A stretch of 64,000 nucleotides of DNA from the NCBI RefSeq assembly GCF_014892575.1, contig NZ_JADBGI010000005.1, forward strand, positions 124,001 to 188,000, given 5' to 3'. Of the stretch, positions 1 to 7,569 are shown in pieces. How positions within the stretch are numbered: the stretch's first letter is position 1; every line of letters starts with the position of its first letter. The notes beneath the pieces are model-generated. The model was not told the DNA's origin, searched no databases, and saw only the letters and a program-made list of their open reading frames with translations. The DNA comes from Nocardiopsis coralli (GTDB taxonomy: Bacteria > Actinomycetota > Actinomycetes > Streptosporangiales > Streptosporangiaceae). The position numbers were made by a program, and so were the translations under genes.

Positions 1-77
1 GGGTGCGGAATGCGCAACCGATCGGTCCGGTTGCCATCGAGGGAAACCCCTGTGCACGACTTCCGAGGAGTTGAGTG

Positions 78-701
78 ATGAGCGAGGCGCACGAGCCGCA
101 GACCACGGTCGCCGACATGTGGTTCGACCCCCTGTGCCCCTGGGCGTGGATCACCTCGCGCTGGCTGGTCGAGGTCGAGAAGGTGCGCCCGGTGACGGTG
201 CGCTGGCGGGTGATGAGCCTGGCCGTGCTCAACGCCGGCCGCGAGCTGCCCGACGGCTACCAGGAGCTCATGGAGCGTTCCTGGGCCGCGGTGCGTGTGT
301 GCACGGCCGCCGAGCAGCGTTTCGGCCCCGAGGTGCTGGGCCCGCTCTACACCGCCATCGGAACCCGGTTCCACAACCGCGGGGAGGCCCAGGACACCGC
401 CACCCTGAAGGCCGCCCTGGCCGAGGCCGGGCTGCCCGAGGAGCTCGTGGAGGCCGCCGACAGCACCGAATACGATGAGCCCCTGCGCGCCTCGCACGCC
501 GAGGCCATGAAGCTGGTCGGCGAGGACGTCGGGACCCCGGTCGTCCGGGTGGAGGGCGTCTCCTTCTTCGGCCCGGTCGTCAGCCCGGCCCCCCGCGGCG
601 AGGAGGCCGGCAAGCTCTGGGACGGCGTGCGCGCCGTGGCCGGCACCGACGGCTTCTTCGAGCTCAAGCGCACCCGCACCCGCGACCCCATCTTCGACTG
701 A
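78..701 (+). CDS. DsbA-family reductase, mycothiol-dependent nitroreductase (Rv2466c-like)
   Basis: A 207-residue cytoplasmic thioredoxin-fold protein of the DsbA/FrnE-like family. The N-terminal WFDPLCPWAW motif (Cys20) matches the active-site region of the mycobacterial mycothiol-dependent reductase Rv2466c, and the cis-Pro loop is visible as GTPVV near residues 152-156. Rv2466c has a CPWC site, whereas this protein reads CPWA, so it keeps only the first cysteine; a monothiol mechanism is inferred. The ATG at 78 is preferred over GTG 75 because GAGGAG at 65-70 is then 7 nt away. There is no signal peptide. It is followed closely by a 51-codon gene. Confidence 0.82.
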   Translation: MSEAHEPQTTVADMWFDPLCPWAWITSRWLVEVEKVRPVTVRWRVMSLAVLNAGRELPDGYQELMERSWAAVRVCTAAEQRFGPEVLGPLYTAIGTRFHNRGEAQDTATLKAALAEAGLPEELVEAADSTEYDEPLRASHAEAMKLVGEDVGTPVVRVEGVSFFGPVVSPAPRGEEAGKLWDGVRAVAGTDGFFELKRTRTRDPIFD

Positions 702-735
702 CCGAACCGAAGGCTCACCCGAAGGGAACACTGCC

Positions 736-891
736 GTGTCCGGACCCGATGAGGACCGCGTCGTCGAACTCCTCGACGACCTCGACATCCTGCCCGACAC
801 CACCAGCGACGAGCGCGGGTCGGGCTGGGGCGACGCCGACGACGACAGCACCGCACGGCTGCTCGAGGACCGCCCTCCCCACTGGGACTGA
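736..891 (+). CDS. small acidic hypothetical protein (51 aa)
   Basis: A short open frame starting at GTG 736, with a GAAGGGA-type ribosome binding site about 9 nt upstream and a TGA at 889-891. The product begins MSGPDEDRVVELLDDLDI and ends LLEDRPPHWD. It is strongly acidic, has no cysteine or membrane segment, and begins only 34 nt after the DsbA-like gene, so the two may be cotranscribed. It is followed directly by a strong hairpin terminator, which supports a real gene end. I do not recognise a family. Confidence 0.6.
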   Translation: MSGPDEDRVVELLDDLDILPDTTSDERGSGWGDADDDSTARLLEDRPPHWD

Positions 892-897
892 GCCGTA

Positions 898-935
898 GGG
901 CCGGGCCCGGGCCGACCACGGTCCGGGCCCGGCCC
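898..935 (+). terminator. hairpin terminator after the 51-aa gene
   Basis: A 16-bp stem (898-913 with 920-935, one G-U pair) with a 6-nt loop lies 6 nt past the stop codon. It has no U-tract, as is common in high-GC actinomycetes. Confidence 0.7.
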
Positions 936-1061
936 CACTCGCGCCCCGGCGCGCCCGCCGCCCACACCCGACCCGACCACCGGATCCCCGTATCGGTGGG
1001 ATCACCGGTGCCGACCCCGCCCGTCTGGCCAAAGCCCGAGACGCTCTGGGACAGTGGCCCT

Positions 1062-2483
1062 ATGCGTTCCCTCTACATCGACGGCGCCTGGACGGACTCC
1101 GCCTCCGACGAGGGCCTCGAGGTCCTCGACCCGGCCACCGAACAGGTCATCGACACCGTTCCCGCGGGATCGGCCAAGGACGTCGACAGCGCGGTCGAGG
1201 CCGCCGCTGCCGCCTTCCCGGCCTGGTCCCGGCGCCCCTACGGACAGCGCGTCACCCACCTGGCCAAGGCCCTGGAACTCTTCGACGAGCGCGCGGAGGA
1301 CATCGCCGCGCTGCTCACCCGCGACATGGGCGCACCCGCCGGCTTCTCCCGCAAGGTCCAGGCCGGCCTGCCCCAGATGATGTTCAAGACCTACATCGAC
1401 CTCGTCGAGGAGCACGGCGAGCGCTACTTCACCGGTGAGCGCGTCGAGAACTCCCTCGTGGTGCACGAGGCCGTCGGCGTGGTCGGTGCGATCACCCCGT
1501 GGAACTACCCGCTCCACCAGATCGTGCTCAAGGTCGTGCCGGCCCTGCTCGCCGGCAACACCGTCGTGCTCAAGCCCACCGAGATCGCCCCGCTGGGCGC
1601 CTACGCGCTCGCCGAGATCTTCGACGAGGCCGGGCTCCCCGCCGGTGTGTTCAACCTCGTCTCGGGCACGGGCCCGGTCGTGGGCGAGGCCATCGCCGCC
1701 CACCCGAAGGTCGACATGGTCTCCTTCACCGGCTCCACCCGCGCCGGTACCCGCGTCTCGCAGGTCGCCGCCGAGACCGTCAAGCGCGTCGCTCTGGAAC
1801 TGGGCGGCAAGTCGCCGAACGTGATCCTGCCGGACGCCGACCTCACCCAGGCGGTCAAGCGCGGCGTCGCCGACGTCATGCGCAACACCGGGCAGAGCTG
1901 CAACGCCCTCACCCGCATGTTCGTCCACCGCGACTCCTACGACGAGGCCGTGGAACTGGCCGCCGCCTCGGCCGAGAAGTACGCGCCGGGCGACCCCACC
2001 GACGGCTCCACCCGCATGGGCCCGCTCGTCTCCGCCGCCCAGCTGGAGAAGGTGCGTTCCTACATCGAGCTCGCCGGGACCGAGGGCGCCCGCGTCGTGA
2101 CCGGCGGCGCCGAGCCCGTCGAGGGCCTGGACACCGGGTACTACGTGAAGCCGACGATCCTCGCGGACGTGCGCAACGACATGCGCGTGGCCCAGGAGGA
2201 GATCTTCGGTCCGGTCCTGGCCCTGATCCCGTACGACGACGTCGAGGAAGCGGTCGGCCTCGCCAACGACACCGTCTACGGCCTGAGCGCCGCGGTGTGG
2301 TCGGGCGACCCCGACGAAGGGCTGGCCGTGGCCCGGCGCCTGCGGGCCGGCCAGGTCGAGCTCAACGGGGGCGCCATGAACCCCCGGGTTCCCTTCGGCG
2401 GGTACAAGCGCTCCGGCAACGGCCGCGAGTGGGGACTGCCCGGCCTGGAGGAGTTCTGCGAGGTCAAGGCCGTGCAGATGTAG
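1062..2483 (+). CDS. aldehyde dehydrogenase family protein
   Basis: A 473-residue NAD(P)+-dependent aldehyde dehydrogenase of normal family length. Visible landmarks are the PWNYPL segment and FTGSTRAG in the coenzyme-binding domain, the general base Glu246 in LELGGKSPN, the catalytic nucleophile Cys280 in GQSCNAL, and the EEIFGPVL motif. The open frame extends further 5', but MRSLYIDGAWTDS at 1062 fits the family N-terminus. No strong Shine-Dalgarno precedes it. The substrate cannot be read from sequence and no pathway partner sits next to it. Confidence 0.88.
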   Translation: MRSLYIDGAWTDSASDEGLEVLDPATEQVIDTVPAGSAKDVDSAVEAAAAAFPAWSRRPYGQRVTHLAKALELFDERAEDIAALLTRDMGAPAGFSRKVQAGLPQMMFKTYIDLVEEHGERYFTGERVENSLVVHEAVGVVGAITPWNYPLHQIVLKVVPALLAGNTVVLKPTEIAPLGAYALAEIFDEAGLPAGVFNLVSGTGPVVGEAIAAHPKVDMVSFTGSTRAGTRVSQVAAETVKRVALELGGKSPNVILPDADLTQAVKRGVADVMRNTGQSCNALTRMFVHRDSYDEAVELAAASAEKYAPGDPTDGSTRMGPLVSAAQLEKVRSYIELAGTEGARVVTGGAEPVEGLDTGYYVKPTILADVRNDMRVAQEEIFGPVLALIPYDDVEEAVGLANDTVYGLSAAVWSGDPDEGLAVARRLRAGQVELNGGAMNPRVPFGGYKRSGNGREWGLPGLEEFCEVKAVQM

Positions 2484-2620
2484 CCACCGGACCCGTGGCG
2501 GTGCTCGGAATCACACACGCGCAGCGGTGGGCCGGGGAATCGGACCCGGTTCAAGTCGCGTTCATCGGTGTGGAAAAATCCGGACTGGTCCTTCCCGGTC
2601 GAACCCAATCGAGGTGTGAG

Positions 2621-2767
2621 TTGAGCAACAAGCCCAAGGTCTCCAAGGCTGGTCCTCTCAGCAAGGACATCAAGTCCGTCGTGAACTACAACCTGATCGC
2701 GCTGCTCTCGATGGTCGGCTTCGCTGCCCTCGGTCTGAGCGTGGCCGCCGCCGCGGCCGGCGCCTGA
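2621..2767 (+). CDS. small single-pass membrane protein (48 aa)
   Basis: TTG 2621 opens a 48-residue frame ending at 2767. GAGGTG lies at 2611-2616, a short spacing. The product has a basic, Ser/Lys-rich N-terminus (SNKPKVSKAGPLSKDIKSV) followed by a single hydrophobic segment (LIALLSMVGFAALGLSVAA) that reads as one transmembrane helix with the charged part cytoplasmic. A strong terminator lies 28 nt downstream, which supports an independent short transcript. Family and role are unknown. Confidence 0.55.
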   Translation: MSNKPKVSKAGPLSKDIKSVVNYNLIALLSMVGFAALGLSVAAAAAGA

Positions 2768-2794
2768 GTCGGGCAGGACCAGAAGAACCGCACG

Positions 2795-2830
2795 CCGCGC
2801 CCCACCCCGGACCTCCGGGGTGGGGCGCGG
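2795..2830 (+). terminator. hairpin terminator
   Basis: A perfect 16-bp inverted repeat (2795-2810 with 2815-2830) closes a 4-nt loop between the 48-aa gene and rpiB. Confidence 0.8.
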
Positions 2831-2865
2831 CGCGTTGTGCGCCCGCGACCTGCAAGACTGGACAC

Positions 2866-3333
2866 GTGCGTGTTTACCTTGGATCAGATCATGCGGGCTT
2901 CGAGCTCAAAGAACACCTCGTCTCCTGGCTGAAGGAGCACGGCCACGAGGTCGTGGACGCCGGGCCGGCGGTCTACGACGCCGTGGACGACTACCCGCCC
3001 TTCGTCCTTCGCGCCGCCGAGGGCGTGGCGAAGGACCCCGGTTCCCTCGGCGTGGTCATCGGCGGCTCCGGCAACGGCGAGCAGATCGCCGCCAACAAGG
3101 TCGAGGGCGTCCGCGCGGCCCTGGCCTGGAGCGAGGACACCGCGAAGCTGGCGCGCGAGCACAACGACGCGAACGTGCTCGGTGTCGGCGGGCGGATGCA
3201 CTCCCTCGAGGAGGCCACCCGCTTCGTCGAGGTCTTCCTCGCCACGCCCTACAGCGACGAGGAGCGCCACACCCGGCGCATCGAGATGCTCTCCCGCTAC
3301 GAGGAGAACGGCGAGCTGCCGCCGCTTCCCTGA
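2866..3333 (+). CDS. rpiB: ribose-5-phosphate isomerase B
   Basis: A 155-residue RpiB/LacAB-family enzyme interconverting ribose 5-phosphate and ribulose 5-phosphate in the pentose phosphate pathway. The substrate-binding start MRVYLGSDHAGFELK and the loop GGSGNGEQIAANK are present. As in the mycobacterial enzyme, the catalytic position carries Glu (Glu72) where the E. coli type has Cys. The GTG at 2866 has no good Shine-Dalgarno but lies ~7 nt after a -10-like AAGACT, so a leaderless mRNA is plausible. Confidence 0.93.
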   Translation: MRVYLGSDHAGFELKEHLVSWLKEHGHEVVDAGPAVYDAVDDYPPFVLRAAEGVAKDPGSLGVVIGGSGNGEQIAANKVEGVRAALAWSEDTAKLAREHNDANVLGVGGRMHSLEEATRFVEVFLATPYSDEERHTRRIEMLSRYEENGELPPLP

Positions 3334-3348
3334 CCCGACCGTCCGCCC

Positions 3349-3380
3349 CGCGCCCCGTGCCCGCGCCGGTACGGGGCGCG
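3349..3380 (+). terminator. rpiB terminator
   Basis: A perfect 10-bp stem (3349-3358 with 3371-3380) around a 12-nt loop lies 16 nt after the rpiB stop. Confidence 0.7.
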
Positions 3381-3826
3381 ACCTGTAGGGGCCTTCCGGC
3401 CCTTGCCTCCGAGGCCCGCCGGCGCACCCGGATCCGGGCCCCGATCCCGCCCCACCGATCCTGCTCCGGCCCTGGTCCGATCCGGTCCCCCGTGAGAGTC
3501 TGGCCCGGCAGCCGGGCGATCTCCGCGCCCCTCCGGGCACTCGGGTTTAGGCCGAACCGTTAACCCGGGTATCGGGGGTCGACCCGGTCCGCCACGCGTG
3601 CTTGGCCGGTACCCCCCGCGCTAGAGTTCGTGCACGATCACGGCCCCCTCAAGGCCGTGGCGCGGCCCCGCCCGCGGGCACCGGCCGCAGCGCCCTCCAC
3701 GTCCGGGGCCTCCCACAGTGCTCCGGTGGACCGGCCCGGGCCGCCCGGCCGTGTCCGAACCCCAGCGCTGCGCCGAGCCCCTACCGAACCGACCACCCGT
3801 CCGCGGGTGAGCCGAGCAGAGGATCC
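3381..3826 (+). other. long leader/promoter region of the SpoIIE-type phosphatase
   Basis: No gene is supported here. A -10-like TAGAGT at 3622-3627 follows TTGGCC at 3602-3607 with a short 14-bp spacer, so a promoter near 3600 with a ~200-nt leader is possible. A ribosome binding site (AGAGGA) sits just before ATG 3827. Nothing else is recognisable. Confidence 0.35.
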
Positions 3827-4930
3827 ATGAACGCCACACCGACCGCCAAGGTGACCCGGCTGATGCGCTCGACCGCGCAGCGGTTCGTCGCCGTGCTGCG
3901 GCGCAAGGTGCTGTTCCGCTACCGGCTGGTGCTCATCACCCTGTGCGCGATAGCGGTCGGGATAGGCGTCGGCGCCGTCTGGGGGCCCACCCAGTGGTTC
4001 CCGCCCAGCTCCACGATCCTGACGGTGCTCGCCGGCGGGCTCCTGCTCAAGCGCAAGAGCCTGGCCTTCCTGCTCGGGGTGGTCGCCGCCGTTCTGCTCT
4101 TCGTCGGGTACATGCTCGACTTCGGACAGGTCGGGCCGGGCCTGCTGGTGACCATCGGTGTGACCGGTGTGCTGTCCTACCTGCTGTCCGGGGTGCGCGA
4201 ACGCCTCGGCGTGCAGGGCCTGGGCGGCGAGATGATGCTGCTGGACCTGCGCGACCGCCTGCGCCACCAGGGCAAACTCCCCGAGGTCCCGCAGGGGTGG
4301 GGGCGCACCGCCGTCCTGCGCCAGGCCGGGGGCTCCTCCTTCGGCGGCGACTTCGTGGTCTCCCACCGCCAGGGCGACCAGCTCGACATCGCGGTCGTCG
4401 ACGTCTCCGGCAAGGGCGTGGACGCCGGAACCCGGGCCCTGCTGCTCTCCGGCGCCTTCAGCGGCCTCATCGGCGCGGTCTCCACCCGGGACTTCCTCGC
4501 CCACTGCAACGACTACCTCATGCGCCACAGCGAGGGTGAGGGGTTCGTCACCGCCGTGCACCTGAGCGTGGACCTGTCCACCGGCGCCTACCAGGTCTTC
4601 TCGGCCGGCCACCCGCCCGCCGTGCACTACGACGGCGGCAAGGGCGTGTGGGCCACCACCGACGCCAAGGGTGTGGTCCTGGGCGTGATCCCGGAGATGA
4701 CCTACACCCCCGTCGACGGACGCCTGCGTCCCGGCGACGCCCTGATGCTCTGCACCGACGGGCTCGTGGAGACCCCCGGCGAGGACCTCGACGCCGGCAT
4801 CGACCGGCTCCTGGGCGCCGCCGAGACCCTGGTGACGCACGGTTTCTCCAGCGGCGCCGACGACGTCGTCGACACCCTCAGCAAGGACAAGAACGACGAC
4901 TGCGCGCTCGTCGTCCTCTGGCGCGACTGA
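3827..4930 (+). CDS. membrane-anchored PP2C-type serine phosphatase (SpoIIE domain)
   Basis: A 367-residue protein. Several hydrophobic segments between about residues 30 and 120 form a membrane anchor, followed by a SpoIIE/PP2C phosphatase domain (about 140-367). Metal-binding acidic motifs are visible in GGDFVVSHRQGD, VVDVSGKGVDAG and LCTDGLVETPG, and the domain ends DDCALVVLWRD. There is no PAS or GAF sensor domain. Proteins of this class usually dephosphorylate anti-sigma-factor antagonists in partner-switching pathways; no partner is encoded nearby, so the target is unknown. AGAGGA precedes ATG 3827. Confidence 0.85.
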   Translation: MNATPTAKVTRLMRSTAQRFVAVLRRKVLFRYRLVLITLCAIAVGIGVGAVWGPTQWFPPSSTILTVLAGGLLLKRKSLAFLLGVVAAVLLFVGYMLDFGQVGPGLLVTIGVTGVLSYLLSGVRERLGVQGLGGEMMLLDLRDRLRHQGKLPEVPQGWGRTAVLRQAGGSSFGGDFVVSHRQGDQLDIAVVDVSGKGVDAGTRALLLSGAFSGLIGAVSTRDFLAHCNDYLMRHSEGEGFVTAVHLSVDLSTGAYQVFSAGHPPAVHYDGGKGVWATTDAKGVVLGVIPEMTYTPVDGRLRPGDALMLCTDGLVETPGEDLDAGIDRLLGAAETLVTHGFSSGADDVVDTLSKDKNDDCALVVLWRD

Positions 4931-5206
4931 CGGTTGCGGGCACACCCCACGCCGGGCCGGACGAACGCCCGCGCCCTTCGGGAGGGGTAAGGTCGGGGTG
5001 CTCCCCGTCCCACGTACGGCCCGGCCGTACACCGTCCCCGGCACGTCGTGCCCGCCCTTTCCGCCCCCGGGCGCCAACTCAGCACGACCCCACCACGACA
5101 CCGGGACACGGAGCGGGGCCCTCACCACAGGCCCGGGCCAAGTCAGAGGAACGTCCACGGCGCCCCGCGCCCCGGTGGGCGCAGGAGACGCGAGGGGGTG
5201 CTTCGC

Positions 5207-6550
5207 ATGGCAGAAGGCGAACGCGCTGAGGAACTGCTCGATCTGATCGACTCCAACGATCTGACGGGGATCCGGCTCTGGCTGGCGGAACATCGGCCCT
5301 ACGAGATCGCCGACGAACTCTCGCGCATGGACGAGGGCCACGCGATCATCCCCTTCCGGCTTCTGGACAAGGACCGAGAGCTCGAGGTCTTCGAGGAGCT
5401 CGACCCCAGCCAGCAGCAGGGCATCCTCCTGGGCCTGCGGGACCACGCCTTCCACGACATCCTCGAGCAGATGGACCCCGACGACAGGGCCCGTCTGATC
5501 GGGGAGGCCCCCGCCAAGATCGCCACCCGCGCCCTGGCGGGACTGAGCCCTTCCGAACGCCGGATGACCGCCGCGCTGCTCGGTTACCCCGAGAACTCCG
5601 TCGGCCGGTACATGACACCCGAGACGGTGATCCTGCACCGGGACCTGACCGTGGGGCGCGCCCTGGAGGTCGTGCGCGCCAGAGGGGCCGACGCGGAGAA
5701 CATCTACACCCTGCCCGTGGTCAGCGACGGACGCCGCATGGTCGGCACGGTGGCCCTGGGCGACCTGGTCATCTCCGACGACAACCGCCTGCTCAAGGAC
5801 GTCGTCGACGTGTTCGCGCCCCGGGTCCGGGCCTCCGAGGACGTTGAAAGCGCCGCCCGTCTGATGCAGGAGGCCAACCTGGTCGCCCTGTCGGTGGTCG
5901 ACTCCGAGGAACGCTTCGTCGGCATGCTGACCTTCGACGACGCGCTGGAGGTCATCGAGGCGGCCGACTCCGAGGACATGGCGCGCCAGTCCGGTGCGAG
6001 CCCGGTCGGCGACCACTACGTGTCCGTGGGTGTGTTCCGCCTGGTGGGAGCCCGTGCGGTGTGGCTGGTCGTGCTGCTGGTGGCCGCCACCCTCACCGTC
6101 AACGTCATGCAGGCCTACGAGGCGACCCTCGAAGAGGTCACCGCGCTGGCGCTGTTCGTGCCCATGCTCATCGGTACCGGCGGTAACGTCGGCGCGCAGT
6201 CGGCGACCGCGATCGTGCGCGCCCTGGCGGTGGGCGAGGTGCGGGTGCGCGATCTGCCCCAGGTGTTGTGGAAGGAGTGCCGGGTCGGCTTCATGCTCGG
6301 CCTGACCCTGGCCGCCCTGGCCCTGGGCATCGGATCGCTCCTGGTGGGCACGCTCATCGCCCTGGTGGTGGCGTGCACGGTCATCGCGATCTGTACCTGG
6401 GCGGCGATCATCGGTTCGGCGATGCCCCTGCTGGCCAACAAGGTCGGGGTCGACCCGGCGGTGGTCTCCTCGCCCATGGTCGCCACGCTCGTGGACGCGA
6501 CCGGGCTCATCATCTACTTCTCCATCGCCCGGATGATCCTCGGGATCTGA
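5207..6550 (+). CDS. mgtE: magnesium transporter MgtE
   Basis: A 447-residue Mg2+ channel/transporter. The order is typical: an N-terminal superhelical MgtE_N domain (about 1-125), two CBS domains (about 130-255, beginning at GRYMTPETVI) that sense Mg2+, and a membrane domain with five hydrophobic helices (about 280-447) containing the family signature PMLIGTGGNVGAQSAT. ATG 5207 has a GAGGGGG ribosome site; GTG 5198 is an in-frame alternative. The 276-nt upstream gap holds no structure I can assign to a Mg2+ riboswitch. Confidence 0.93.
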   Translation: MAEGERAEELLDLIDSNDLTGIRLWLAEHRPYEIADELSRMDEGHAIIPFRLLDKDRELEVFEELDPSQQQGILLGLRDHAFHDILEQMDPDDRARLIGEAPAKIATRALAGLSPSERRMTAALLGYPENSVGRYMTPETVILHRDLTVGRALEVVRARGADAENIYTLPVVSDGRRMVGTVALGDLVISDDNRLLKDVVDVFAPRVRASEDVESAARLMQEANLVALSVVDSEERFVGMLTFDDALEVIEAADSEDMARQSGASPVGDHYVSVGVFRLVGARAVWLVVLLVAATLTVNVMQAYEATLEEVTALALFVPMLIGTGGNVGAQSATAIVRALAVGEVRVRDLPQVLWKECRVGFMLGLTLAALALGIGSLLVGTLIALVVACTVIAICTWAAIIGSAMPLLANKVGVDPAVVSSPMVATLVDATGLIIYFSIARMILGI

Positions 6551-6618
6551 GCCCCGATAGGTTGCCCCGCGAGCGGGTATCTGCTCGGACAGGTCACGCA
6601 CCGAAGGGGGAATGCACG

Positions 6619-6855
6619 ATGTCCGGTGTCTCGGACGCGTTCGGCAAGCTGCGCAAGGCCGTCGACGACAACGCCGACAAGGTCGAGGGGCTGGTCGGCA
6701 AGGCGGCCGACGCCGCGAAGAAGGCCACGGGCGGCGCGCACGACGACAAGATCGACAAGGGCGCCGGTGCGGCAGGGGACTACCTGCGTAAGCGCTCGCA
6801 GGAGCAGGACGGTTCCGGCGAGGACGACAAGGGCGAGACGGACGACCGCAAGTAG
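6619..6855 (+). CDS. small charged protein (78 aa), Rv0909 antitoxin-like
   Basis: A 78-residue soluble, Lys/Asp/Ala-rich protein beginning MSGVSDAFGKLRKAVDDNAD. The pattern of amphipathic Ala/Lys helices (KVEGLVGKAADAAKKATGG) resembles the short actinobacterial proteins annotated as Rv0909-like antitoxins. No toxin gene is adjacent, so an antitoxin role is not supported by context. AAGGGGG precedes ATG 6619 by 8 nt. It lies 68 nt after mgtE and may be read through from it. Confidence 0.6.
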   Translation: MSGVSDAFGKLRKAVDDNADKVEGLVGKAADAAKKATGGAHDDKIDKGAGAAGDYLRKRSQEQDGSGEDDKGETDDRK

Positions 6856-6922
6856 TCCCCCCGTGCTCCGGGCGGCGGTGACGGGGCGCACCGCACGGTC
6901 GCCCGTGGCACGTATGCTGGGC

Positions 6923-6941
6923 AGAGGTAAGGCACACCTAA
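6923..6941. promoter_or_regulatory. IdeR/DtxR-type iron box
   Basis: The 19-bp sequence AGAGGTAAGGCACACCTAA matches the IdeR/DmdR consensus (TWAGGTWAGSCTWACCTWA) at about 15 positions. It lies just downstream of a -10-like TATGCT (6913-6918), where bound repressor would block initiation. It is 24 nt before the [2Fe-2S] protein start. Iron-dependent repression is inferred. Confidence 0.65.
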
Positions 6942-6965
6942 CCATCGTTGCTCCAGGGGGTGCAC

Positions 6966-7535
6966 ATGAGCTCCGTCGGTGACGCCCCATGCCGTCTCAC
7001 GGTCTGCCGGGGATGCTGCTGCGGCACCACCAAGAAGGTTCCCGGAGTCGACCACGAGGCCCAGTTCGCCCGCCTCAGCGCCATCGACGACCACACCGGG
7101 CGCACCGTCCCCGTGCGCCGCTCCAAGTGCCTGGACATCTGTTTCGAGGCCAACGTCGTGGTCGTGCAGCCCTCCGCCAAGGGCCGCGCGGCCGGCGGGC
7201 GCCCGGTGTGGCTCGGCCGCGTCACCGACGACGAGCTGGTCGAGGCCCTCGACGACTGGATCTTCGAGGGCGGCCCCGGCCTGGCGCCCCTGCCCGAGCC
7301 CCTCCGCGACCACGTCACCTCCAAGGACGCCAAGAAGCCCAAGAAACAGAAGAAGGGCAAGAAGGCGAGGAAGAAGGAGGCCGAGAAGGCCGCCCGGGGC
7401 AAGGATCAGGACGAGGGCACCGAGAAGAGCAGCAAGAAGCGCAGGAAGGCCGACAAGAAGGCCCGAAAGAGGGCGGTGGAGGCCGAACTCGAGCGGGAAC
7501 GCGAACGCGAGCGCGAACGCCTACGCGCCGCGTGA
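6966..7535 (+). CDS. thioredoxin-like [2Fe-2S] ferredoxin domain protein with Lys-rich tail
   Basis: A 189-residue protein. Cys14-X4-Cys19 (in CRGCCCGT) and Cys55-X3-Cys59 (CLDIC) match the four ligands of thioredoxin-like [2Fe-2S] ferredoxins, in a domain of about 115 residues. The rest (about 118-189) is a low-complexity, strongly basic Lys/Arg/Glu tail likely to form charged helix or be disordered. The start at ATG 6966 follows a purine-rich AGGGGGTG. An IdeR-like box sits in the promoter, so the gene is probably iron-regulated. The redox partner is unknown. Confidence 0.75.
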   Translation: MSSVGDAPCRLTVCRGCCCGTTKKVPGVDHEAQFARLSAIDDHTGRTVPVRRSKCLDICFEANVVVVQPSAKGRAAGGRPVWLGRVTDDELVEALDDWIFEGGPGLAPLPEPLRDHVTSKDAKKPKKQKKGKKARKKEAEKAARGKDQDEGTEKSSKKRRKADKKARKRAVEAELERERERERERLRAA

Positions 7536-7562
7536 GGGGCCACCCCCGTGCGGGGCGGCCCC
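7536..7562. terminator. bidirectional terminator between convergent genes
   Basis: An inverted repeat (GGGGCC...GGCCCC with inner CCCC/GGGG pairing) fills the gap between the stop of the [2Fe-2S] gene and the end of the convergent ABC exporter. Confidence 0.6.
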
Positions 7563-7569
7563 TGTTGCG

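Noticed and set aside
2519..2570. tRNA-like GGTTCAAGTC sequence
   Set aside because: The flanking bases do not form a T-stem and no cloverleaf can be drawn.
4931..5206. Mg2+ riboswitch (M-box or ykoK type) before mgtE
   Set aside because: I could not trace the conserved helices; a covariance-model search would be decisive.
3638..6937. Minus-strand open frame of ~1,100 codons
   Set aside because: It is antisense to the phosphatase and mgtE, both with clear domains; the long frame is a by-product of high GC at third codon positions.
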